Shown here: in pieces, positions 55,443-63,357 of the stretch
Layout: every line of letters starts with the position of its first letter
How positions within the stretch are numbered: position 1 is the stretch's first letter
Origin: Paracoccaceae bacterium
Lineage (GTDB): Bacteria; Pseudomonadota; Alphaproteobacteria; Rhodobacterales; Rhodobacteraceae
Direction: 5' to 3'
Length of the DNA stretch: 64,000 nucleotides
Assembly (NCBI GenBank): GCA_020832445.1
Contig: JAFIEO010000030.1
Span: 1 to 64,000 of the forward strand
The notes under the pieces: model-generated
Database searches by the model: none
Told to the model about the DNA's origin: nothing
Seen by the model: only the letters and a program-made list of their open reading frames with translations
Translations under genes and position numbers: made by a program

Positions 55443-56426
55443 ATGAACGCAAGCGTCCTGACCATCATCGTCAATTACAAAAGCGCCGAAATGACACTGC
55501 AATCCGCGCAGGCAGCAGATCGCGCCATGCAAGATATCGACGGCGCGATCACCATTATCGACAATGACAGTCAGGACGGGTCTTTTGATTTCCTGCGCGA
55601 TCACACCCGCGACATGCCACGCGTCCGGGTGCTTCAGTCCGGCCATAACGGGGGGTTCGGCTTTGGCAATAATGTGGCCATCCGCGCCGCCATGGCAGAC
55701 GGGCCGCAACCTGATTTCATCTATTTGCTGAACCCTGATGCCTTTCCTGACCCTGATGCGATAATGCTGCTGCGCGATCATATGCTGGCGCACCCCCAGA
55801 CGGGCTTTGCAGGCAGTGCTGTTCGCGGTGATGACGGCGCCCCGCATGAAGTGGCCTTTCGCTTTCCGACAATCTGGTCGGAATTCGAAGCGGCGGCCAA
55901 TACCGGCGCGGTGACCAGACTGCTGCAAAATTACCGCGTTCCCATAGGCTTTCCGCAAAGCACATGCGCGGTGGATTGGTGTTCTGGCGCCAGTGTGATG
56001 TTCCGTCGCACTATGCTGGACCAGATTGGCCTGTTTGACGAAACCTTTTTCTTGTATTTTGAAGAGACAGAGTTGTGCCACCGTGCACGCGCCGCAGGCT
56101 GGACAGGCATGCATCTGCCACAGGCCAGTGTCATGCATATCGGGTCCGTGTCGACCGGCATGAAGAAGAAATCGCGCGTGCCGCGCTATTGGTTCAATTC
56201 GCGCGCGCATTATTTTCGCAAGACGGGTGGCGCAGGATATCTGGCGCTTGCGACACTGTTCTATGTGCTGGGTGCATCCATTTGGAAAATGCGCAGGCTT
56301 GTCGAACAGAAAGAGGATCGAATTCCGCCATATTTTCTCCGTGATCTTGTGGCACACACATTGCGAACACTTATGCCGGGCGTATCGGCAAATCGTGGGC
56401 GGACAGGGGCGCAGAACGCGCCCTGA
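55443..56426 (+). CDS. GT2 family glycosyltransferase (WbbL/rhamnosyltransferase-like)
   Basis: A 327-residue GT-A glycosyltransferase. LTIIVNYKSAEMT opens the nucleotide-sugar fold, IDNDSQDGS follows, and LLNPDAFPDPDA contains the metal-binding aspartates. GLFDETFFLYFEETELCHRA is the acceptor and catalytic region typical of WbbL-like rhamnosyl or mannosyl transferases. A weak amphipathic or membrane segment lies near the C-terminus. It lies 5 bp after the PKS gene and 13 bp before the NRPS gene, so the sugar transfer step is built into the same operon. The sugar is not predictable. Confidence 0.85.
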   Translation: MNASVLTIIVNYKSAEMTLQSAQAADRAMQDIDGAITIIDNDSQDGSFDFLRDHTRDMPRVRVLQSGHNGGFGFGNNVAIRAAMADGPQPDFIYLLNPDAFPDPDAIMLLRDHMLAHPQTGFAGSAVRGDDGAPHEVAFRFPTIWSEFEAAANTGAVTRLLQNYRVPIGFPQSTCAVDWCSGASVMFRRTMLDQIGLFDETFFLYFEETELCHRARAAGWTGMHLPQASVMHIGSVSTGMKKKSRVPRYWFNSRAHYFRKTGGAGYLALATLFYVLGASIWKMRRLVEQKEDRIPPYFLRDLVAHTLRTLMPGVSANRGRTGAQNAP

Positions 56427-56439
56427 AAAGGGGTAGTGT

Positions 56440-59400
56440 ATGCTGTTTTCAAGTGTTGTTGTTGGCGATGAAAGCCTGGCTGCGGAATGCAGCAATCAAC
56501 TGTTGGCGCGCGGACACACGATCTCGGCTGTCGTTACTGCCAATGCACAGCTTGCTGACTGGGCTGCCAGCCATGCGATTGCAGTCATTTCCCCCGGTGC
56601 CGGGCTGGCCGACCGGCTGGCGGGGCTTCAGTTCGACTGGCTGCTGAATATCGCGGGGCTGCGCGTACTGCCGCCCGAAGTGCTGGCGCGTCCCTCTCGG
56701 GGCGCGGTAAATTTCCATGACGGGCCGTTGCCACGCCATGCGGGGCTGAACGCCCCTGTCTGGGCGTTGATGGCCGGAAATGCACAGCACGGCGTCACAT
56801 GGCACATGATCACCGAACGCGTTGATCAGGGCGATATTCTGGCCCGCGCGGGGTTTGACATCACCGATGATGACACGGCACTGACCCTGAACGCAAAATG
56901 CTTTGCCGCAGGCTTGGATAGCTTCGCGCAGGTGCTGGACATGCTGGAACGCGGACAGCTCACACGCCAGCCGCAGGACAAAACCGCGCGCAGCGTGCAT
57001 CTGCGCAATGACCGCCCCCCCCATGACGGCTTGCTGGATTTCACGCGACCCGCACCGGAACTGGAACGCATGGTGCGCGCGCTTGATCACGGGCCATACT
57101 GGAACCCGCTAAGTGCGGCCAAGCTGCGCCTTGGCGCGCAGCTGGCCTGTATCGGCACAGCGCGGCTGGTATCCGGCCAGGGACAGGCCGGTCAGGTGCT
57201 GGATGTGGACGCAGACGGCGTGAGCGTGGCTTGCGGGCAGGGCACGGCACTGCATCTGTCAGGTTTGCTGTGCGTGCAAGGTGTGCCCGTCAACCCGATG
57301 CAGCATGTGAAATTAAACGACATTCTGGCCGCGCCCCCCGAAGGTGTCACACAGGCCATGACGCGCATTGTCGGGGGCGACCAGCATTGGCGCAATGCCT
57401 TGCGCGCCATGGTCCCCGCCACCCGGCTTGCGCCCCAATCCGACACCCGCGACACGCTGGCGCTTGATCTGCCGGACATGCCAGAGGCGCACACCATTAC
57501 TGCATTCGGCACCGCACTGGCGCGCCATTTCGGCCTGTCCCGTATCGATCTGGCATGGCGCAATACCGCCATTGCCAAGGCCGCAGCGGCCGCGCCCGAC
57601 CATATTTCGGGATGGGTGCCCGTGCAGGTTGATGTGCACTGCGCAAACCCCGCAGCAGAAGTCGGCAACCGCCTGAAACTGGCCAGATCTGCACCCGGTT
57701 TTGCGCGCGACATCAGCGCACGCGATCCGGCCCTTGGGATGATCGATGCGCCGCATGCCGCTGTGGTCTATGGCGCAGATGCGCGCAGCGCCGCGATTGT
57801 CCTTGATCTGGGCGCAAATCAGGGCACGGGCGAATTGCGCTATGATCCGGCGCTGCTCGGCGGCGCGGATGCGGCGCGTATCAAGGCCATGATCACAACG
57901 CCGCAGCCCGCGGCAGATGACATGACGCGCCTGAACGACACCGCCCGCCCCTATGACCGCATATGCATCCATCATGCGTTTGAAGCGCAGGTTCAAAAAA
58001 CGCCGGACGCCATTGCGCTAAGTTTTGAAAACCAGTCCCTGACCTATGCAGACCTGAACGCGCGCGCCAACCGCGTAGCGCATGTGCTGGCGGATATGGG
58101 CGTTGGCCCTGATACGCCGGTGGCGCTGTGCACGGCGCGCGGGCCGAACCTGCTGATTGGCGCGCTTGGTATCCTGAAGGCGGGTGGTGCCTATGTGCCG
58201 CTTGACCCCGCCTACCCCGCCGACCGGCTGGCGCATTACTTAAACGACTCCGCCGCGCCTGTTGTGGTAAGCGAACATGCGCAGCTGGACATCCTGCCCG
58301 ACCATAGCGCGGCGCTTTTGCAACTGGACACGGACACGCGGCTGGGTGTGGCACCCGACACCAACCCCGACTGTGCCGCCACGCCTGACAATCTGGCCTA
58401 TCTGATCTATACATCCGGTTCCACCGGTGCGCCCAAAGGCGTGATGGTCGAGCATGGAAATGTCGCCAATTTCTTTGCAGGTATGGACGACTGTGTCCGG
58501 CATGACCCCCCCGGCGTCTGGCTGGCTGTCACATCGCTTAGTTTTGACATTTCGGTTCTGGAACTTTTCTGGACACTGGCGCGGGGATTCAAACTTGTCC
58601 TGATGGGCGATGAGGACCGCACCGCAGTGTCGCGCGGGCCAGTGCGCGTGTCCGACAAGGCCATGGAATTCAGCCTGATGTATTGGGGCAATGATGACGG
58701 GCAGGGACCGCAGAAATACCGCCTGCTGCTGGAAGGCGCGAAATTCGCCGACACGCACGGGTTTTGCGCGGTCTGGACCCCTGAACGCCATTTCCATGCC
58801 TTTGGCGGGCCGTTCCCCAACCCGTCGGTTTCCGGCGCTGCGGTGGCGGCGGTCACACAAAATCTGGCTGTGCGCGCAGGGTCTTGCGTGGCGCCGCTGC
58901 ACCATCCGGTGCGCATAGCCGAAGAATGGGCCATGATCGACAACCTGACCAACGGGCGCACGGGCCTGGGCATTGCGTCAGGCTGGCATCCGGTGGATTT
59001 TGTCATTCGCCCCGAAAACCGGCCCCCGAACAACAAAAAAGCCATGTTCGAAATGATCGACACGCTGCGCAAACTGTGGCGCGGCGACACTGTCGAATTT
59101 GACAAAGGTGACGGGCCGGTGCCTGTGCAAACACTGCCCCGTCCGGTGTCGCGGGAATTGCCGATCTGGCTGACAACGGCGGGCAACCCCGAAACATGGC
59201 GCGAAGCCGGTCACCTTGGGGCGAATGTGCTGACCCACCTGCTGGGCCAATCCATTGCCGAGGTGGCCGAGAAGATCACCGTCTATCACACCGCCCTGCG
59301 CGAGGCGGGCCATGACCCTGCCGATTTTACCGTAACCCTGATGCTGCACAGCTTCGTTGCGCGCGACCGCGACCATGCGCGCGAAGTGGCACGCGGCCCG

Positions 59401-60984
59401 ATGAAATCCTATCTGCTGGCGGCAGCGGGACTGGTGAAACAATATGCATGGGCCTTTCCGGCGTTCAAACGCCCGCAGGGTGCCAAAAACCCCATGGATA
59501 TTGACCTGTCATCCCTGTCGCAGGACGAAGTGGACGGCATTCTTGATTTCGCCTTCAACCGCTATTTTGAAGACTCCGGCCTGTTCGGCACGGTCGATGA
59601 TTGTCTGGACCGGGTCGAGCAACTCAAGGCGATCGGCGTGACCGAAATTGCCTGCCTGATTGATTACGGCATCAACACCGATCAGGTTCTGGAAGGGCTG
59701 TTTCCGCTGGCCGAGGTGGTCAAGCGCGCCAATGCTGGGCTGGATCTGCCGGATGATGATTTCTCGATCGCGGCACAAATTCACCGCCACAAGGTCACGC
59801 ATCTGCAATGCACACCGTCCATGGCGCGCATGCTGGTCATGAATGACGACAGCCGCGCCGCACTTGCCAAAGTCGGCAATGTCATGATCGGCGGCGAGGC
59901 GTTGCCGGGTGTTCTGGCGCGCGACATTGCGCAACTGACCGGCCAGCCGGTATTGAACATGTATGGCCCGACAGAAACCACCATCTGGTCCACAACCCAC
60001 CCCACCAAGGGCGGCACCGGCATTGTGGAAATCGGCACGCCTATTGCCAACACGCAGGTTTATATCCTTGATGATGATTTCCAGCCCGCCAACGAGGGCG
60101 AATTGTTCATTGGCGGCGACGGGGTTACGCGCGGTTACTGGAACCGGGCAGAGCTGACAAAAGACCGCTTCATTGCAAACCCGTTTGGCATGGGTCGGCT
60201 GTATCGCACCGGTGATCTGGTGCGTCGGGGGGCTGACGGTATCCGGTTTCTGGGCCGTGTCGACCATCAGGTAAAAATTCGCGGTCACCGCATTGAACTG
60301 GGCGAGATTGACGCGGCCCTTGATGCGCAGCCCGGCATTACCGCCGCTGTTGCCATCGCCCGCGAGGACCGCGACGGCGACATCCGGTTGGTGGCCTATT
60401 ACACTGGCAGCCCTGCGGGCGATCTGCGCGCCGCACTGGCGCAGCGCCTGCCCGCGCATATGGTGCCCGCGCATTTTGTGCCGTTGGCCGAAATGCCCCT
60501 GACCCCCAACAAGAAGATCGACCGCAAGGCCCTGCCTGCACCCGCCGCCGCGCAACAACCCGCACAAAACGCGGCCATTGTGGCACCTGCGGGGGCAGAT
60601 AACGACACGGCGGGCCAGATTGCCGCCATCTGGTGCGATGTGCTGGGTATCGCACAGGTTAATCCGTCGGATAACTTCTTTCACCTGGGGGGGCATTCGC
60701 TTCTGGCCGTTCAGGCGCACCGCGAAATGCGCGCCCGCCTGAACATACCCGGCCTGTCCATCACGGATTTGTTCCGCTTTCCGGTGCTGGGCGAACTTGC
60801 GCGCCATCTGGACAGCAAACTGCGCCCGCTTGCCGCGGTTCGTATTCCCGCCCCCGTTCAGCAATCGGGTAGCCCGACGCCGCCCCACGCTGCGCCACCC
60901 GCGCCGCAACCGGCGCCAGCGGACAGAATGCAGGCCATGGCCAAACGGCGCGCCATGCGCGCAGAAAGGACCGGCAGAGGATGA
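56440..60984 (+). CDS. NRPS: formyltransferase-(C remnant)-A with luciferase-like monooxygenase insert-T
   Basis: A 1514-residue protein. Residues ~1-190 are a 10-formyl-THF-type formyltransferase with Asn91, His93 and Asp129 of the catalytic triad. A small C-terminal subdomain ends near 290. Residues ~300-495 resemble the second half of a condensation domain but have no HHxxxDG. The adenylation domain starts near 508 with YTSGSTGAPKG at ~657. A ~365-residue flavin-dependent luciferase-like monooxygenase (~735-1100) is inserted, then A resumes with YGPTETTIW (~1170) and ends NKKIDRKAL. The carrier has Ser1420. The specificity residues read D-I-L-Q-M-G-M-I-W-K, which is close to the glycine code. 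There is no thioesterase. Confidence 0.9.
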   Translation: MLFSSVVVGDESLAAECSNQLLARGHTISAVVTANAQLADWAASHAIAVISPGAGLADRLAGLQFDWLLNIAGLRVLPPEVLARPSRGAVNFHDGPLPRHAGLNAPVWALMAGNAQHGVTWHMITERVDQGDILARAGFDITDDDTALTLNAKCFAAGLDSFAQVLDMLERGQLTRQPQDKTARSVHLRNDRPPHDGLLDFTRPAPELERMVRALDHGPYWNPLSAAKLRLGAQLACIGTARLVSGQGQAGQVLDVDADGVSVACGQGTALHLSGLLCVQGVPVNPMQHVKLNDILAAPPEGVTQAMTRIVGGDQHWRNALRAMVPATRLAPQSDTRDTLALDLPDMPEAHTITAFGTALARHFGLSRIDLAWRNTAIAKAAAAAPDHISGWVPVQVDVHCANPAAEVGNRLKLARSAPGFARDISARDPALGMIDAPHAAVVYGADARSAAIVLDLGANQGTGELRYDPALLGGADAARIKAMITTPQPAADDMTRLNDTARPYDRICIHHAFEAQVQKTPDAIALSFENQSLTYADLNARANRVAHVLADMGVGPDTPVALCTARGPNLLIGALGILKAGGAYVPLDPAYPADRLAHYLNDSAAPVVVSEHAQLDILPDHSAALLQLDTDTRLGVAPDTNPDCAATPDNLAYLIYTSGSTGAPKGVMVEHGNVANFFAGMDDCVRHDPPGVWLAVTSLSFDISVLELFWTLARGFKLVLMGDEDRTAVSRGPVRVSDKAMEFSLMYWGNDDGQGPQKYRLLLEGAKFADTHGFCAVWTPERHFHAFGGPFPNPSVSGAAVAAVTQNLAVRAGSCVAPLHHPVRIAEEWAMIDNLTNGRTGLGIASGWHPVDFVIRPENRPPNNKKAMFEMIDTLRKLWRGDTVEFDKGDGPVPVQTLPRPVSRELPIWLTTAGNPETWREAGHLGANVLTHLLGQSIAEVAEKITVYHTALREAGHDPADFTVTLMLHSFVARDRDHAREVARGPMKSYLLAAAGLVKQYAWAFPAFKRPQGAKNPMDIDLSSLSQDEVDGILDFAFNRYFEDSGLFGTVDDCLDRVEQLKAIGVTEIACLIDYGINTDQVLEGLFPLAEVVKRANAGLDLPDDDFSIAAQIHRHKVTHLQCTPSMARMLVMNDDSRAALAKVGNVMIGGEALPGVLARDIAQLTGQPVLNMYGPTETTIWSTTHPTKGGTGIVEIGTPIANTQVYILDDDFQPANEGELFIGGDGVTRGYWNRAELTKDRFIANPFGMGRLYRTGDLVRRGADGIRFLGRVDHQVKIRGHRIELGEIDAALDAQPGITAAVAIAREDRDGDIRLVAYYTGSPAGDLRAALAQRLPAHMVPAHFVPLAEMPLTPNKKIDRKALPAPAAAQQPAQNAAIVAPAGADNDTAGQIAAIWCDVLGIAQVNPSDNFFHLGGHSLLAVQAHREMRARLNIPGLSITDLFRFPVLGELARHLDSKLRPLAAVRIPAPVQQSGSPTPPHAAPPAPQPAPADRMQAMAKRRAMRAERTGRG

Positions 60985-61661
60985 TCCAACAACGCTTTTG
61001 CCTTGCAGAATATGCCCGCCCCCTGTTCAGCGACAGGGTTGCCATGGGCTGGGCCGACCCAAAGGCCCCCATGCCGCGCCTGATGGGTGACGAAGTGCTG
61101 GCCATTGAACAGGTTGCCGCCCGACGCGCGCGCGAATTTGCCGCCGGACGCGCCGCTGCACGCAGCGCCATGGAACAGCTTGGCCATATGCCGCGCCCCG
61201 TGCTGCACGGCGATGATCGCGCGCCCATCTGGCCCGCTGGTATGACAGGGTCCATCACGCATACCGACCATGACGCGCTGGCCGTGGTGACAGACGACCC
61301 CGCCATTCTGGCCCTTGGCCTTGATATGGAACCCACCGCCCCGTTGGAGCCGAACCTGTGGCCGGTCATCTGCACGCAGAATGATCTGCTGTGGCTGGCG
61401 GGGCTTGGCCCGACCCAGCGCGGGAATTTTGTGAAGCTTTTATTCTCGGCCAAGGAGGCAGTTTACAAGGCGCAGTATCAGATCAGCCGGTGCATGCTGG
61501 ATTTTCACGCCCTTGACCTGACACCCGATCTGGCATCTGGCCGCTTTGTCGCAACGTTACGTCAGGACGTGCCGCATCTGCCCGAGGGCACCCGATTCGA
61601 TGGCCGCTTTTCGATTCTTGCCAACTCCATCATCACAGCCGTCGAAATACATCGTGGCTAA
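60981..61661 (+). CDS. 4'-phosphopantetheinyl transferase (EntD/Sfp-type)
   Basis: A 226-residue Sfp/EntD-type transferase that would load phosphopantetheine on the PKS and NRPS carriers. GSITHTDHDALAV, the metal-binding LGLDMEP and FSAKEAVYKAQ are in proper order. Its start overlaps the NRPS stop by 4 bp (ATGA), so it is translated together with it. No other PPTase lies near, and its presence supports the two carriers being active. Confidence 0.93.
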   Translation: MIQQRFCLAEYARPLFSDRVAMGWADPKAPMPRLMGDEVLAIEQVAARRAREFAAGRAAARSAMEQLGHMPRPVLHGDDRAPIWPAGMTGSITHTDHDALAVVTDDPAILALGLDMEPTAPLEPNLWPVICTQNDLLWLAGLGPTQRGNFVKLLFSAKEAVYKAQYQISRCMLDFHALDLTPDLASGRFVATLRQDVPHLPEGTRFDGRFSILANSIITAVEIHRG

Positions 61662-61818
61662 GGCAATGGCGGTTGCAATTGTAGCACGTTTGACAGGCTG
61701 GCCCGTCTATGGATGGTAGTTGCAAAAGGCGTTGCCCCTACATCTGATCAACACCTTGGTAACAAGCGCGACATCATGACCAATTCTTCAAAAACAATGG
61801 TAAAATCGCGCGATTATC

Positions 61819-61827
61819 TGGTATAAT
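61819..61827 (+). promoter_or_regulatory. Extended -10 promoter of the small secreted-protein gene
   Basis: TGGTATAAT at 61819-61827 is an exact extended -10 element in an AT-rich stretch. It is about 100 bp before the start at 61930. No good -35 is seen, which is acceptable for an extended -10 promoter. Confidence 0.45.
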
Positions 61828-61929
61828 TTGCCCACAACCCAACCAGAGGCAGCTTGCTGTTAGTTTGTTAACCAACCGGTCATTAGAACCGGCAACAGCA
61901 AATCAGAGTCAGAAAGAATCGAGGGCAGA

Positions 61930-62247
61930 ATGAAGAAAACACTGATTGCCGCCACCCTTTCGGCATTCATTATCCCCGCAATCCCGACACCAGCCACCGC
62001 CAGCGCAATAGAATCCGCGTGCCTGCGGTCGGACCGCGCACAGGCTACGCGCGCAATGTGCCGGTGCATCGGGTCTGTTGCGAATGAAACGCTGACACGC
62101 GCCGAACAACGCCGTGCGGCAGCATTTTTCCGTGATCCGCAACTGGCACAGGATGTGCGCATGTCCAAAAGCGACCGCGACAATGCGTTCTGGGCACGGT
62201 ATCGCGCATTCGGGGACCGCGCCGAACAGTTCTGCGCAGGCCGCTGA
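61930..62247 (+). CDS. Small exported protein, function unknown
   Basis: A 105-residue protein with a clear signal peptide (MKKTLIAATLSAFIIPAIPTPATASA). The ~80-residue mature part contains four cysteines (in ESACL, AMCRC and EQFC), enough for two disulphides, and many charged helices. It is monocistronic: a promoter-like element lies upstream and a strong terminator downstream. It follows the biosynthetic cluster but has a separate promoter, so membership in the cluster is doubtful. I recognise no family. Confidence 0.7.
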   Translation: MKKTLIAATLSAFIIPAIPTPATASAIESACLRSDRAQATRAMCRCIGSVANETLTRAEQRRAAAFFRDPQLAQDVRMSKSDRDNAFWARYRAFGDRAEQFCAGR

Positions 62248-62291
62248 ACCATATAGGGGCACCCCTTTTCAGAAATGCCCCGTCAGTTTCT

Positions 62292-62325
62292 GACCCCGAA
62301 CCATGTTCGGGGTCTTATTATTTTC
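62292..62325 (+). terminator. Intrinsic terminator of the small exported-protein gene
   Basis: GACCCCGAAC pairs perfectly with GTTCGGGGTC around CAT, followed by TTATTATTTTC. It lies 44 bp past the stop and abuts the repeat at 62325. Confidence 0.88.
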
Positions 62326-62432
62326 TAGAGCATATCATGTTCATTCGCATTCACGAAACATGCCCTGACTTATTGATTTCGCATGTTCGAGAAGCTCAAA
62401 ACCAGTTCCCACTTTTGAGCAACATGCTCTAG
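62325..62432. repeat. Palindromic dispersed-type repeat overlapping a stop codon
   Basis: A 108-bp element with complementary ends CTAGAGCAT (62325-62333) and ATGCTCTAG (62424-62432). Internally GCTCAAAA/TTTTGAGC (62394-62401, 62413-62420) encloses a loop, and CATGTT/AACATG pairs near the left side. The minus-strand phrase of the type AAAAGTGGGAACTGGTTTTGAG strongly resembles repeats I recall from Rhizobiales intergenic regions. Its right end provides the TAG of the leftward PCu(A)C gene. Copy number in this genome is unknown. Confidence 0.65.
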
Positions 62433-62923
62433 TCATGGCTATGGGTATGGCCGTGACTATGGCTGTGATCATGCCCACCGCCATGATCGGTGGTGCGTTC
62501 CAGATCGACAGGGATAATCACTTCAAGATCGTCACCATTTTCAAGAACAAGCGTTACGGACACTTCATCACCGTGGCTTAGGGTCTGGTTCAGGCCCAGG
62601 AACATGACATGGTCACCGCCGCGCGCAAGCGCGTGCATACCTTCAGCAGGCACGGTGAACCCTTCTTCAACCTCGACCATGCGCATGACGCCATCGGCAT
62701 CTTCAAGATGGGTGTGCAATTCCACGCGCTGCGCCACATCGGACCGCGCGCCAATGATGCGGCAGTCTGTGGCTGAATGGTTCATGACATGCATAAACGC
62801 AGCACCCGATTGCGACATTGCGGTCGATGTGCGCGCATAAGCGTCATGAACTTCCAACTCGCACGCGAAAGCGGGCAGGGCAAATGTGACTGCCGCAGCA
62901 GTCGTCATCATTAACTTTTTCAT
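62429..62923 (-). CDS. Copper chaperone PCu(A)C
   Basis: A 164-residue periplasmic protein of the PCu(A)C family that delivers Cu(I) to the cytochrome oxidase CuA site. MKKLMMTTAAAVTFALPAFA is the signal peptide. Copper ligands are expected from AFMHVMNHS, VELHTHLEDADGVMRM and GGDHVMFLGL. A histidine-rich tail (HDHSHSHGHTHSHD) extends the usual domain and could bind extra metal. AAGGAA precedes the start at 62923. The TAG stop lies in the end of a palindromic repeat. It is 37 bp downstream of the CPDC protein gene in one transcript. Confidence 0.9.
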   Translation of the reverse strand: MKKLMMTTAAAVTFALPAFACELEVHDAYARTSTAMSQSGAAFMHVMNHSATDCRIIGARSDVAQRVELHTHLEDADGVMRMVEVEEGFTVPAEGMHALARGGDHVMFLGLNQTLSHGDEVSVTLVLENGDDLEVIIPVDLERTTDHGGGHDHSHSHGHTHSHD

Positions 62924-62960
62924 TCTGTGGTTCCTTGTCTGACAGATAAATCCCGTGCAA

Positions 62961-63314
62961 TCAGACAAATTCCGGCGGCGCGCGCGATCTGGCCCAGAAC
63001 CCCGCCGCACCCGCATACCAGACCGGCGCGCCCGCGTCCCATGTCATGCGATAGGGCCGCGACATGGCAACAGGCAACAGCACCGAAGCAGGCAGACCAG
63101 CGGCAACAGTCATCACACAATCGGGGCAGGGCAGCGTATGTTCAACCGGATTGCCGTCTGCATCAATCGTGATGGAGACCAGACCATAGCCCGTGCAGAT
63201 AACAAGCGTCTGCGCACCCGCAGCAAGATGGCGCGCCTGAACAAAACCGATACTGGCCAGCGCCAATGACAGCGCCAGCGCAACAACGGACAGGCTGCGC
63301 ATTAGTTTGAACAT
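62961..63314 (-). CDS. DUF2946-like exported/membrane protein
   Basis: A 117-residue protein. An N-terminal hydrophobic stretch (LSVVALALSLALASIGFVQA) acts as signal or anchor. A single CPDC motif lies in TLPCPDCVMTVAAGLP, ahead of a second hydrophobic region. Short proteins of this kind (DUF2946 and relatives) are often encoded beside PCu(A)C. Here it precedes that gene by 37 bp on the same strand. A role in copper handling is inferred from the CxxC and context only. Confidence 0.7.
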   Translation of the reverse strand: MFKLMRSLSVVALALSLALASIGFVQARHLAAGAQTLVICTGYGLVSITIDADGNPVEHTLPCPDCVMTVAAGLPASVLLPVAMSRPYRMTWDAGAPVWYAGAAGFWARSRAPPEFV

Positions 63315-63357
63315 GGCGGCAATCTATGCCTTTGGCCGGATCATGAAAAGCGGCATC

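Larger units (their letters stand above)
45375..61661 (+). other. Hybrid PKS-NRPS/polysaccharide assembly gene cluster
   Basis: Seven same-strand genes lie with gaps of 2, 18, 38, 5 and 13 bp and one 4-bp overlap, so they probably form one ~16-kb operon. Gene content is polysaccharide assembly (kinase-like, Wzz-like, Wzy-like, GT2) interleaved with an acyl/peptidyl assembly line (PKS, NRPS, PPTase). The operon is bounded by the rpsO terminator upstream and, downstream, by a gap with no further cluster gene. There is no flippase, priming transferase, export gene or regulator. The product is unknown. Confidence 0.75.
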
